From positions 14,098,501 through 14,162,500 of the forward strand of contig NC_132975.1 of assembly GCF_047496725.1 (NCBI RefSeq): a stretch of DNA of 64,000 nt, written 5' to 3'. Shown here one piece after another: positions 47,855 through 61,402 of this stretch. The stretch comes from Anoplolepis gracilipes. Taxonomy: Eukaryota; Arthropoda; Insecta; Hymenoptera; Formicidae. Under the pieces are notes generated by a model that was not told the origin of the DNA, searched no databases, and saw nothing but the letters and a program-made list of their open reading frames with translations. The stretch's first letter is position 1; each line of letters begins with the position of its first letter. Made by a program: the position numbers and the translations under genes.

Positions 47855-50800
47855 GGTGTGATTGTAATAAATTTAAAATTATAATTAGATGAGTGTAAAT
47901 ATTGATTGACCATAAAAATTCATACCGTTGAAAGTTAATCGTCGAGTTCAACAGATTTAATGAGAAGCTACCTGCTCTCTCATACTATCACGAATTTTTT
48001 CCTCGCGAGTTTCTCTCGAGAATTTTCCTGCGGAAGCCATTAAAAGCTGGCCTACCTAATTTCTGATAAATTACTTTGCACAACGTGCCATCGAGCGTTG
48101 TTATCGAAGCTCGCAACTGCGATAATCGTACATACTATAGCGCGACGTGAACATCATCATGTACGAAAATTTTTCCACGAGCTATTAACACGCATTCGCT
48201 ATTTAATCTTCTCGATTGATATTGTGTGAGAAAGTTTACTTTGACGTGAAAAAAGTCTCCCCGGGGGAATAATTTTTATGCAGAAAAAGTTGCCATAAAA
48301 TGTAATTATAAAAAGCTCTTTCTTTTATGTTATTTAAAATGAAAATATTAATAAAAAGATATGTATATACTTATGTTAAAATTTATAATTAAAAATTAAA
48401 TATAGATGTCATTTGTAAAAAATATAATTATATAAATTACATGGGTTTGGACTTTTTTTATTTTATTTTATATATATATGTATAAATTAAACAAAATAAA
48501 AAGTAAAACTTTATATGTATATATATAGTTTTATTTTTATTATAATTAAAAATTGACATATATTTCTAGATAGAATAATTTGTCAATTTGTGAGGTCTTA
48601 AGTGCCAGGCGATGGCAGCTCAAAAGTTTCATTAGTTTGTACGGAAATCCCAAATCCCTAAGCACCCTTGTGGATGTGCAGCGGGACCTCGAAAACCGCA
48701 GACAGAGCGAATTTACTCGGGCGGAGCTATATTCAGGGGGTAGAGGAGAGGAGAGTTGTTGTTTAGATAATACGGGAATAGAAGGAAGAGTGTCCGTCCG
48801 GATAGAAAGCTGAAGGGTTCGCGTGTTCGGGCGCATTGAGGCAGATTTAGGTTGGTTGATCGATGCTCAGCGCTTTCGTGCAATCAATGCACTCGTCTAT
48901 CAAGATATAAGAAGCACCCGTGCATACAGGGTGATCTTAACGAGAGAATGCAAGTGCGAGAAAGTGCATTATTAATGTATTTTAAAGCCAATCCTTAGCG
49001 AAAGATGTTGCATTAATCATTAGACCAATTAGAATTAAGGTGCATAAGCAAGAGATACGTCATCTGGATTTTATCGATATTTTAGATTATTATAATAATT
49101 TTTATAAATATATATTTATGTTAGAAAATTCTTTTATTTATTATTACTTTCATATAATATGTTCATTTTATAGGTTTAATATTTTTTTTTTAGTATAGTA
49201 AAATATTTGAATTTTTCTCTCTATAACACACTTTATCTAATTGTAAGCTCATTAATTTTTAAAATTATTTATCTGCGCTGTTTTTTATATTTTATTATAT
49301 ATTATAGTAGTGGGAAATAGAGATACTAGAGATAATTTTAAATATAAAGAATAGTCTACAAAACTGCTTAATTTTCTCGTAATGTAAAAATATATATTGT
49401 AAATTTAATTCTAAAATCTAAATGAAGTGTTCGCGTTTTTTCGTTACGGATTACCCTGTATATAGACACGCACGCGCGGGACAACCGGGAATGCAAGACA
49501 ATCGCGACCCTATTTCGCATCGCGTAATCTCGCAGTCTAAAGCTGCGTCTTAATACGGTGCTCGTTACTTGGTATCTCCAGGGAAATATCTTTAACGCTT
49601 TTGTGGCCCAATTTTCTTTCCTGTCTTTCTAAGTGAGTGGGTAACGACAAGTGAGAACAATGCCAGACAATGATACAACAGTATAATTTTTTCAACAAGT
49701 ATTTTTGTAGAATCAAAAGTGTTTGGTGCGAACAATTATTTTTTTTTTTTTTTTTTATGAACACTAAAAATATAAAATCTACAAAAATATCATTACTTAT
49801 TTTTTTTTTTTTTTTTTTTACTTAAATATATGTATTGTAATTTATATCTCTAAATTATGTTTAGTTAGAGATATCATATCTTATCTGTTAATGCAATTAA
49901 ATCATAATTTTATTATAATTGAAATTGTTGCGTATTACAAATAGCATTTAAACAATCTTTCTTAATTCTTTACTTTAAATTATAATATCTCTACAATTGG
50001 AATTTGTGCAACTATAAAATAATAATATTAACATTTTTATAAAAGTATTAACTCAAAATATTCCAATGTCATTTTGGCATTTTAAAAAATATAAAATTGT
50101 TACATGAAAATATTTAAAAGGGTTCTATTCTGAATATAAAGCGCTCCAATTCTATATTCTGTATGGATTATGTCGTATAATGTACGTTCTGTTACAAATA
50201 ATATAATAAAAAATGGATAATTCAATTCAGTTAAATTGCAATCAATAATGAATCGTAAAATCGACTATTCAAATTACATCGACTTTTGATATAAAAAAAA
50301 AATAACTTGTTAAACATTGCGTTTTTCCACGTGAACTCCGCGGACATTCTGAGCAAGGTATAATCGTATAATGGTAAACTTATGTATTGTAATTACAGAA
50401 TTCCACCGTGAGAATTATCAGGCGAAATTTCGCCAACGGCAAAGAGATGTTCTTGCTGAATCTCGCGGAAACTCTCAGACCGTTGCTCCACTTTCATCTA
50501 CAATATGCGGATCTTGTCGGGAATTACATCGGTTTCATTTCTCACTAACTGACAGACAGCCGTTAAAAAGGCCATACAACATTCAAAATTGACAACTTTG
50601 ATTTTTAGATTTTTTGAAATATATTTTTTCTTGACAAAAGTGTCGAGATATGTAATAAAAATAAGAATCTCTTAGTGACGTAATTTTTTATTATTAATGT
50701 TTATTAATTGTTTTTATTAATTTTATTAGTATTAATTATCTATGCACAGCAAAAATATATTCCTCAGTTATTTTCAAGTGCACTCATGAGCATTTTAATG

Positions 50801-53177
50801 TAAAGCCTGTAAAGAATAATAATGAAAAATATATTAAACAGATGCAAAATATAGAATATTTACAAAATTATATATTTATTCATATTTATAAATTTTTTTA
50901 ATAAAAAAATTGTTCTATAACTTTTGTCAATATATAACATATGCAACTTATATTGAAATTATGTATGAAATATATTATACATAAGATAAATAAAATATAC
51001 ATATAGCAATATGTATATTTATAATATAAATAAAATATACATATATTAAAAAATTTTTTTAATTCGATAAGTATCTTTTATAAAGAGAAAGTTGTTTTAA
51101 AGTTGGCGCAATAGAATTCAATATTTTTAAGCTATTCTGTATTCAACACAAGTAACTACTGATATTACTGTCAAATTTGCTGCTTAAACACCAAAAGCAC
51201 GTAATCACAGTAAATGAAATTAAGTTAATATTTATGAATAATATAATATATATATATAAAATACAAATTTAAACTAACGCAATTATTTTTATAATTAGAT
51301 TAATAGAGAGTAAAGTTAAAGTGAAGAAAAAGAAATTTTTACAACACAATAATTTGCTACGAATATTAATATGTATTATTTTTAATAAATTGTAATTTTT
51401 GATTAAATCTTTTCATTGCTATATGTATATATAATCTTCTAACAGTATACACACTAGAATCGTGCACAAACACATAATACAAGTATTATATACAAATAAT
51501 TTTTCCTTTAATTTGATGTGTAATTTTTGATTATTATAAAGGGCGGAACTAAAATATTTGATCTAGTTTATAAAACTTGTTAGATAAAATATATTTTGAA
51601 ATATAAAGAATAGTACTCAGTTATCCTTAATAATCCTATTTTATTTTTTGCTGCAATTTTGCGCGTTATCCACAACTAACTGAAACGAATAGTTTCTTCT
51701 TTCCAGTCGCGTTTATTATTGGAAACGTGATTCGCGAGAAGATGAGATTGATACAGATGTTGCATATCGAATTGCCGTCACAAAGACACAAAACACGCGA
51801 TACAGATCTCAATGGAATGTTTCAACGAGACAGTATTTCCTCTCTCGTAACAGTCGCAGACACTATTATGTTCTAAAAAAGACTTCTATGAGAAGAGAAC
51901 ATAAAATAATAATATTGAAATTATGTGTGTGTGTAGATGTACATCTATATACTTTTAGGAGTTCCCAATTTTTGATAACTGTATAAAATACAAACTTTCT
52001 TTTATTGCATTTAATTTTAATAATTCAAAAATAATATTTTACTTTTTATATATAATGTTTTATAACTTCTAAATTGTTTAAATAACACATGTGTTTAATA
52101 TTATTATATTTTTTTGTCTCAATTACTATATAATAATTTCATTTTTTATCTACTGCAACAACAATAATGTACGATTCAATCATTTATGATAGTTCTAACA
52201 GTGAGACGTGCGATAGTGTTCTTCGAGGAGGAACGAAGTTTGACGCGTGCTCAATCGAATCCACATCGAGATTCGACCCCGTGATACCGCTCGAGAGGTT
52301 AATAGGCATGCAACGTGCAACGTAACTGAAGTGCACCGTCCTCGGAAATCGGTCTCTACGCCTGCCTTCCATATAAACGCTTTAATGGTGCAACAATATC
52401 CCCGACTACGCAGCTGTATGTATGTACCATACATACACACACGTATATGTAGCCACGCATCAGATCGCGTCACACATGTGCACGCGGAAATGATATGTAC
52501 TTAGCTAAATGTCGACGTCTCTGAAAGGCCTTTCGCAAAATTAGGTCACGAGGTATACGAGGGAGCAGGCGTGTTATGCGGCGTACGGCAGCGCAAATCA
52601 GGTCATCGTTTCGTATATCAATTTGATTCGATTGGACAACCTCAAGGTATATTCGAGAAAATAAAAACTAAGATATTGCTGATAATATATAGTTTATGTG
52701 TAAAAAATCGATTCGCGGCAACGCGATAAAAAGTGCAATTAAAATTGTAGTTATTGAAAATGTAACAAAATTTAAAAGGGGAAAAGTATATATTATTCTA
52801 TACTTTAAATAATACTGCTAAAATAATTTGGTAAAATCTGAGTGTCTAGAAAAAGAGATTAAAGCAAATAAATAATAATCAGAATCATAAATCAACTTCT
52901 ACCTAACTTCTAAATGTGATGTAACAGACTAGCAGCAGAAAAAAAAGACCATAAATCATTTACGATACATAGCATTTTTCTCGGCAGTTCTTGAATTATT
53001 CCTTAATGTAATTTCTGCAAAAAGAATACCATAGAGAATATCAAAGAGAATGGAAAAGAAATATAACTTATAAATAATAACTTATTATAACTTATAAATA
53101 ATAACAAAAACGATAAAATCTTAATAAATAAATAAGATATTAATGAAAAAAAAAAGAATTTCGAAAATTTTTTTGAA

Positions 53178-53219
<42 letters not shown>

Positions 53220-56200
53220 ACAAAAATGCAATAGTAATTCTAAAAATATAAAATAATCTTATTCTCTTATAAATACGTGAAATAATAAGAATATGATTAT
53301 AAATATCTTGCAAAAAAGTGGTCGACATATAGATTTTTAATTTTAATAATTTGATATAAAATTGCCAGTATATTCTCTTTGCAAGACTGAAAGACAATTT
53401 TTGTCATGTTATTCTAGACTGCTTTCATAAAATTGAAGTTCACCTAGACACAATTGCGTTAAGCTGTCGATACTTCACGATCGATTCGCCTGCCAATAAG
53501 CTTTTCATTTAACCGCCATGCTTTTATCATCGATAGACACACATTATGGCTTTGCGAAAGTCGTAAAATAGAAAATGAAAAAGATCGGAGCCCTTCTCAT
53601 GGATGTCCGGAATGATGAATCGTATAAAACGGCAGCTGATCCAGCGCTGTTCATTTCGCGGAACGAGAAACCGTAATCCGGAATAAAGCCACACGGAAGT
53701 GTATTAGCCTGTACGACAATTTTCTTCCGGAAGTCTTTACGTATTAAACGTCTAAGCTCAGATCAAGTAGGAACAAACCCATGTCAAGCAAGATTAGAAA
53801 AATATATTAGATATTTAGATATTAGTTATACATTTTTTAGTATACATATCTAATACATATCATATACATTATTATATTTAAATATATTTGAAAAGTTAAA
53901 AATATTTATGAAATAAATATACTCGTATTCTTATGGAAATATATTTTGACGTTAAATATAACGCTTTCTACAGAATTTATTCTTGATTGTCCCCCACAGT
54001 TACAACAATATTTCTCATCAAATGAGAATATCATAAGTATAGGGATCGATATATGACATATAAATGGATTGCTTTTGTCTATCTTTTTTTTTTTCCACTT
54101 TCTATTACAATTACCACAAGAATTGATGGATTAGGTGATCGACACAAAATTGATAAAACCTTTTGTTGGCAAGGAACATACGTAATTTTATTGCGGACGC
54201 GACTTCCTACGCACTAAGTTAATGCCAAAGTTCTCAAGCTTTACTGGCTATAAGAAACTGATCCCAAGATTTAGCCGATTTATTAGATTAGAGTGTCCCA
54301 GCACATCACTGACTAATATTTCTTTTTTATTTCGTATTCAAGATTTAGAGGTGATTTTACGCCGACGAAAATGTCAACGCACGCTTAAATACTTTTTATA
54401 GAATGAATGTAGATAACAATTAAGTAGTAATAAGAAGTATTTAAACAAATTTATATTATTTATTTAATTCAATAATTTTATTTTTTTTTTGTTTTATATC
54501 TTATGATAGTTTTATCAGTTTCGAGAGTTAGTAATCAAACGTAATTAGAAATTTCTGTTAAAGCAGATACGCAATTATCAAGACTCTTGTGATTAATTGA
54601 AGACGGACAAGACGTTCGGTAGGAATAATGCTGGACGATTTAGTATCCTTGATGGAACACATAGATAGCTTATTTTTATTTTTGACTTATTGCATTGCAT
54701 TTAATCCCGTAAATGAATCGACAATGAGATGAAGTCCGGAGAGTAACGCAAAATCACGAAAAAGACAGACTCGATCTCTCGACCCAGCAGCGGGCTGAGG
54801 TAGGTCAGTGAACGCAACTGCAGCAGGCTGCCAGCCAGCCAGCCCCGACAGGGAACACCCTCCCGTCCGGGGTAGCAGCCCGCGACTCGTGTTCGCTCAA
54901 TATCTGGTGAATGCGTTGCGAGAGCGAGACGAAAACGAAGTGAAAAAGCAAAAGAAAGATGAAAAGAAAGAGAGAGAGAGAGAAAGATGGGACAAAATTT
55001 CAAGCAGCGAGCTGCTGAGAGAGAAAGGAAGAGATGTGAGACTAGCGAGTCTTAAATCGCGGTCACAGAGGGTTGAAACGGGATAGTTCATTTTCTGGGA
55101 TAACTTATTTATATATATATATATTATATATTAAACCGATTAATCTTCCGAAAATAATTTCGCGATAGTGGTTTAATGACTGCAAATTCTTTGCATCGCA
55201 ATTACAATCCTTAATGAGAATTGGTAATTCTGAAGTCCTTAACTTCTGAGGCTTTAAAAACTATCGCCGACACTTCCTCTAGTGTGAAACTTCTTTTCAA
55301 CGAACTTTTAATAGGGTTGGTGGCGAGGATACTCAAAGTTGAATGTTAAAAGTGGCAAAACGAAATAAAGTTGAATCGAATTTCTCATTTTTAACGTTGT
55401 GTTGTATTTTTCTTTAAGTCTCTAAAAACTTCAGATTAAAATTATAAAATCTAGGAAGTACACTCATACACTTACATATACATAATTGTAATTTATATTT
55501 TAATAAGATTTTATTAATTTAAATCTTTAAAAAATAATAAAACAATTTTTTAATATAATGTATACTATATATGTAATACAATCTTTCTTTAATATAAATC
55601 TCAAATCTATATTAAATAATAATAAAATCTGTAAGAAATAATAATAAAAAAATATTTAATTTTCAATAAATTAAAATAAACGATCATTTTTAATATTCTA
55701 AAGGAAAAAAAATATTTCCTTGAAATCGTTTAAAATGAGTTTACAAAAGTTTTTAGAGATTTCTAATTTTAACGCACCGTGTATCTGTACAATAAACATG
55801 CAATGCGCAATATTCTAATCAAAACGTAATTTGTAGAGCGAGTTCTGTAAATCGTGATAGAGTTGCGAAATCATCTCGATTTGCAGTACGAAACAATGTC
55901 TATTGTGATTCATATTCGTAGCGCGTGCACGCATTACACATATATAAATTAATTGCAATCTGGTACAATCAGATTACTTGCAATCTGGCAGCTTTATGTC
56001 TCTGCGATATATAATTCCCATAGAAGACGTCATATAAAGTAATCGATACGTTTCTCGATATATTAAGCTCTCTAGTAAGCTAAGTTATCGAACATAATAA
56101 ATTATTTACATAGACAATGTAATTTATTGTGTTTTAATTATTTGACTTAGATAACTTAATATCTCTTACGTTTCCATATCTTGTTCGTGGAATAGTATTT

Positions 56201-59200
56201 GTTTCGTGTGATGAGATCCACTAATCGAGTCCACTACAGATGTGAAACATTTTTGTTACATATTTTATGAATTTTGCAAGCGATGCCAATTTTTAGTCAT
56301 ACTTTTGTAAAACGAGCGCAATGTTTCGATAAACGTATACGAGAGAGGATAAGCGAAAGAGTTGTTGAATAACAAAAAAATTCCACTTGCAAAATCGAGC
56401 ATTGTTTTGAAATATCTCTCTTTCTCCTTCCCTCTTTTGATATCGCAATGTATTTGAATACATTTATAAAATATTAGTATTTAAATCTCTACGAGTGTTT
56501 ACTCATTTTCAAGTGAAAAAAATATTCGAATTTTTTTACTATGAATATAACAAAGTTTTTCTTTTTTTTTTTTTAACGGCTGACAGTTTAAAAGATCTTT
56601 GCGTAGGAGCTTTCGACAATTATGGTTACAATTTTCTATATTCCGTTTAAATTCTGTTTGAACAATTAAAATAAATTACGTTAAAAACTTATATGTACTA
56701 TGTAGATTTTTTATAACTCGTTATTTTATTAAAAAAATGCCGAGTCATTTTTATAAAGTGTTGAATTTATATAGGATTATTTTTATTAAAAGAATTTTAT
56801 GATAAAAATACTTACATTTATACATAAAAAAGAGAGAAAAAGATAAGAGAGAAAGAGAGAGAATCTCTGTATATATACAGTTTAGAGATTCATTCATAGA
56901 ATTATTTATCTTGTATGACTTATAACTTTATTTTATTAATTGAAAAATTGTTAAAAACATTTTTATATGTTACATATTGTCATTATACAAGAACTTGTTT
57001 CATTGTTTAAAATGTATTATATAAATTAGATTTATAAAATTATTTACAGAATTTTATTTTTTAGTATAAAGATTAATTTATAGAATATTATTATTTGGTA
57101 TTATGAAGAATTTAATATTATTAATATTAAACTTGTTTATATTTTTTTATGTTCTCACAGACATTTTTTTATTTTAATATCTAGAAATTACAAAGTTTAT
57201 TATAGAGAACGAGGGAGAGATGTATCATATTCAGTTATTTTATATTTGATCTCTTCATCGACACTATGTAGAGTAGAACATGATGCATTGCTGGGGATGA
57301 TCTATTATTAGATTATATGATCTATTATTAGACGTGTTCATACTTGACTCGCAAACAACGAGTAAGCTCCATTAACCTGTTCTTCGGATTACATGTCAGA
57401 ATTAGAAACACGACTTCCCGACGTTATTTTCACGAGCGAAACGATTGGACACTGCTTGAGAGAGAAGAGAGAGGTAGAGAGAGAGAGAACTGTCGCAAAC
57501 TTTCAAGCACGTCGCTTTGGAGGATGCGAGAATTGCGAGAAATGTAATATCGTACTGGAGTATTAAAGGGGATACCGATCGAGATGCGAGGAGTTTGTTG
57601 TGATTTCTATGATAAACATTTTCCTCTAACCGTGAATTTTCCACTCGTGTTTGATATTTATAAATTGATATTATTCGTGAAATCAATGATAGCTCCAAAT
57701 TTCGATTGGATTAATATTGGAAATATCATTTAGCAATTCAAATAAACTTAGGTCAAAATATTTATTACATAAAATGTATAATAAAATAAATTTTTTAATT
57801 TTTCAAGTTTCTTATTAAAGTTTCACATTTATATGAATATACATTTATATAAAAACATTTATCATTAATTAAAATTATATGAATTCTTGTTTTCTATCGT
57901 GTATTTGTTTGTCATTTGAAAAAGCAGAACTCATTGTCAGTGAAAGAAGAGTCATTATTAAATGAACAGTAAGTTCATTACATTACGAGAAAAACTTGTC
58001 ACGAGTAATATAGGTAGTGTAAATAAAGCTTTCGTATAAAAATCACGATATACACAGTTGATAAATATCTGAGCTACTGCTATGAAATGCGAAATATGTG
58101 TACATAAAAAATTACAAAAATTCTTATATATACAAAATGCTTATGTATACATATAGACACATAGATATTTCTTTTTCTCTCTCTTTTTTTTTTTAGTAAT
58201 TTTCTTGACTGAAAAATTGTTATATCTTTAGATTTTAAGAAACCATTATTTCCTTTTTGTTTAGTAAACATATATATGATCAGTTTTTATATTCAGCAAA
58301 TCCACCGCAACTTCACCACGATTCTTGCCACGTGCAAGTCACAAAACGCATTTGCGGAAAATCCGCGGTGACGTGAATTTCACGCTTTTTTCTATGCGAT
58401 CAGATATAAAACGTTGCAAAAAATATACACGAATTTTTGTTTTTCTTTTGAAACTGCCGTCACTCTTTTTTTAGAATGGAGGAAATAACAACCGGAAAAT
58501 TCGCCAGGACGTGCATTTTGAACGGAATACTACGATGTCATTGTGAATCGTGTTGATCGAAACGAGATATTGTGCACATATATAATAATATAGACGATTA
58601 ATTCGCTTCGACACTAAACTCGCATCTGTAGATGTAATCGCTTTCTAATGCGACAAATGGCGTTTATAGCATTTACGCCGTGATGACAGCGTATTAATCA
58701 ATATATTATATTTCGTGTCAGATAGAATAAAATTTGTGACGCAAAACTTCATAAGATAAAGATGTTTTGGAAATAAATTTCAATCCGCGTGCACGATGAT
58801 ATGATTCATGTCAGAACTTACATATTATAGATTTCTTTTCACGATCGCGAATATCGACAACCATATAAAGAAAAATAACTTGAAATAAAATATTTTCTTT
58901 TTTAATATATCTTGAGAGATTAATACTAAATTTTATTTTCAACATTAAGTTTTATTTCATATTAATTTATCGAGTATTAAATATTTAAAAAAATTGAATT
59001 ATAATTTATTATTTTTATAAAATTTTTGCTAAAGAGAGATCGGTTTATTTCCGAATCTGTCGAAAAATCTGTCATCAAAATCGCAGCTGTATTAATGTTA
59101 AAAATTTCTAGGACATACTATATCATATCATATTTATGACAGCAGATGTTCGATATGATATATGTATAATTTGCGGCATTTATTTCAAAATCGAATTTTG

Positions 59201-61370
59201 ACAGCCTTGTATAATCGTTTGCTTGTCGATATATCAAACAATTTACCATTTAAAGGTTAATTAAACGCTTTATTGATCTTCATGTACTCGTCGTGAATAC
59301 TTCTATCATTGTTAAATTAAGTTGAATTATAAAGAGGTGCTTTTGACCATCAAACCGATATGGAAACAAATTTCTCGTTGATTTCATTATATAGTGATTA
59401 ACCTATTCATTACCAAGTTTCAGTATGGACATTATTTCGTTTAGCGTTGACAATTTGAAGAATATAATTATATTTAGAAAAATTTTTACATTTTAACGAA
59501 GCTATTTAAGACAATAAATTATTTAAGTAAAAATATTGGTTTGTTTTATTATTTTTATAAGTTTTTGATGCGTTATACATTTTTTTTATTTCTTTTCTAT
59601 TTTGAAAAATTTTAAAGGTATTGTATTATAGATGTTTAACTTTAAATTCTCCCTCCTTGTTTTTTTAAATAATAAAGTATTATATATAACATACAAATAT
59701 GTTCCTTATAATATCTATATTTTAATTATTTGAAATTGTCACGAATGAGAAACAAAATGAGAAAAAATCTGAAATTTAGATATTCAGACACTTTTAAAAT
59801 TAATTCTTTAATATTATTTTTAGAATCTACACATGAAAGAAAAATTAAAATCTATTATTATTGTTACAAATACGCGCGCACGTGCGCATGTATGTGTGTG
59901 TGCTTGTACGTGTGCGTGTGTGGATCTGTGCTGGGGAGGTGTAATCCACGTGTCGAGAGAGTTTCATTAATGTTCTTTGTATCATTAACGACCAGCATAA
60001 TGGCTGTGCAGTTTTACGCCGCGTGTCATTTGGCAACGAAATTCGAACGAAATTTCTCCTTGGATCGATGATTATACGGTTGGTTTCGACGTATCGACCG
60101 TAGCGAGAAAAAAAGGCAAATCGCCGCGGGCTAAAGTAATAATCTTCGCTTTGTGCACGTCGGTTGAAACGTGCATTAAGGCTTTTTGGACGAGAGACGG
60201 ATGGGAAGGGAAATGCAATTGAATTCGCCACCGCTCAATTTCACCGATAATTGAGGGACACCATTTTCGCTCGAATGCTTTCTGTACATTCGGTATACAA
60301 GATTTAGCTTTGAAATCTCACAATATTTTCTTTAGCGCATTTTTCTTTTCATTCATTTTTATATCTTATATTTTTACAACTATTTTCCTACAAATTGAAT
60401 TTTCTACACACACATACGAGTCTCACAACACATTAAATAAATTTATAATATATACATTCCAATAATCAAATATCATAGCTTATATTTTTTACTAAGTCTC
60501 AATTATCTTATTTTTCTGATTTTTTTCATTTTATGTTATCTTTCATTTTATTCTATTATTTTATTTTATTTTATTTTATTTTTTTTTTCTTTTCTCTCGC
60601 CTGGTTCTTTTTCGCACTCACCGTTCTCGACGTTAAGCTCCGCCGCTGATGCCCTATAAGAGAGCGGTCTTCCGTAATCGCTAGCATCGCTCGGATGCAG
60701 CAGCAGCTGATGCGACGTCCTGGAGTGATGCCTAGAACCTCCAGAAGAACGGCGCACGTGAACGCTGTTCAATATCGTGCTGCTGGACGCCCTACTGAGG
60801 GCTGCCCTCTGTCTGATTGCTTCCTTATAGATCTTGCAATACATGATGATCATCACGATACCCGGAATCCAGAAGGACACACAAGAACTTATCACCGCGT
60901 ACGGTAGATTCACCACGAACATGCAGATCTAAGATCGCAGAAGTCGAAAACTTTCAATCTCGCGAAACCTAATAATTATACAGTAGTAATTATACAGTCG
61001 GAGTTTCTTTCCTGAATTATAAACTGTCAGAATGAGTTTTACGAAATAAAATAAAGTTGAAATATGAGATCTAAAAAAGTTCTGCGTAAGCTCTATTTTC
61101 TTGAAACTGTTAAAAAACGAAAAAAACACAATAGATTTGACATACATTATTAATAAATCTAAGATTAAACGAATCGAAGATGGACTGTTATTACTTAAAA
61201 ATATATATAATAACATTAATAATATAATAATTATTTGTAAATGAAATTGAAAAATCGTTAAAATTGTTATTAGAGAATCATTAGAATATGCCATGAAAAA
61301 GTTAAAAATTTTTCTGAAATGTTTCTGAATTTTTGGAAATAATTTTTATAGTGAAATTTAAAAGAATATA

Positions 61371-61402
<32 letters not shown>

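Larger units (their letters stand above)
46949..60621 (-). other. Octopamine receptor intron 2 (visible numbering), 13.7 kb
   Basis: A very long intron inside the third intracellular loop. It contains the MITE-like element at 48927-49458, T-rich runs near 49740 and 49800, TG and CT microsatellites, a short tandem repeat at 53062-53105, and GC-richer islands at about 48000-48260, 48590-48925, 49440-49640, 51680-51880, 52190-52640, 53500-53770, 54690-55090, 58300-58700 and 59880-60290. No gene nested in it could be supported on either strand. Confidence 0.7.

Noticed and set aside
54701..55091. Overlapping frames of 64-100 codons on both strands
   Set aside because: Translations of simple GA/CT and GCCA repeats; not protein-like.
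61377..61402. Regular short repeats as possible CRISPR or satellite
   Set aside because: Here and at the other tracts these are plain dinucleotide microsatellites without unique spacers, in a eukaryotic sequence.
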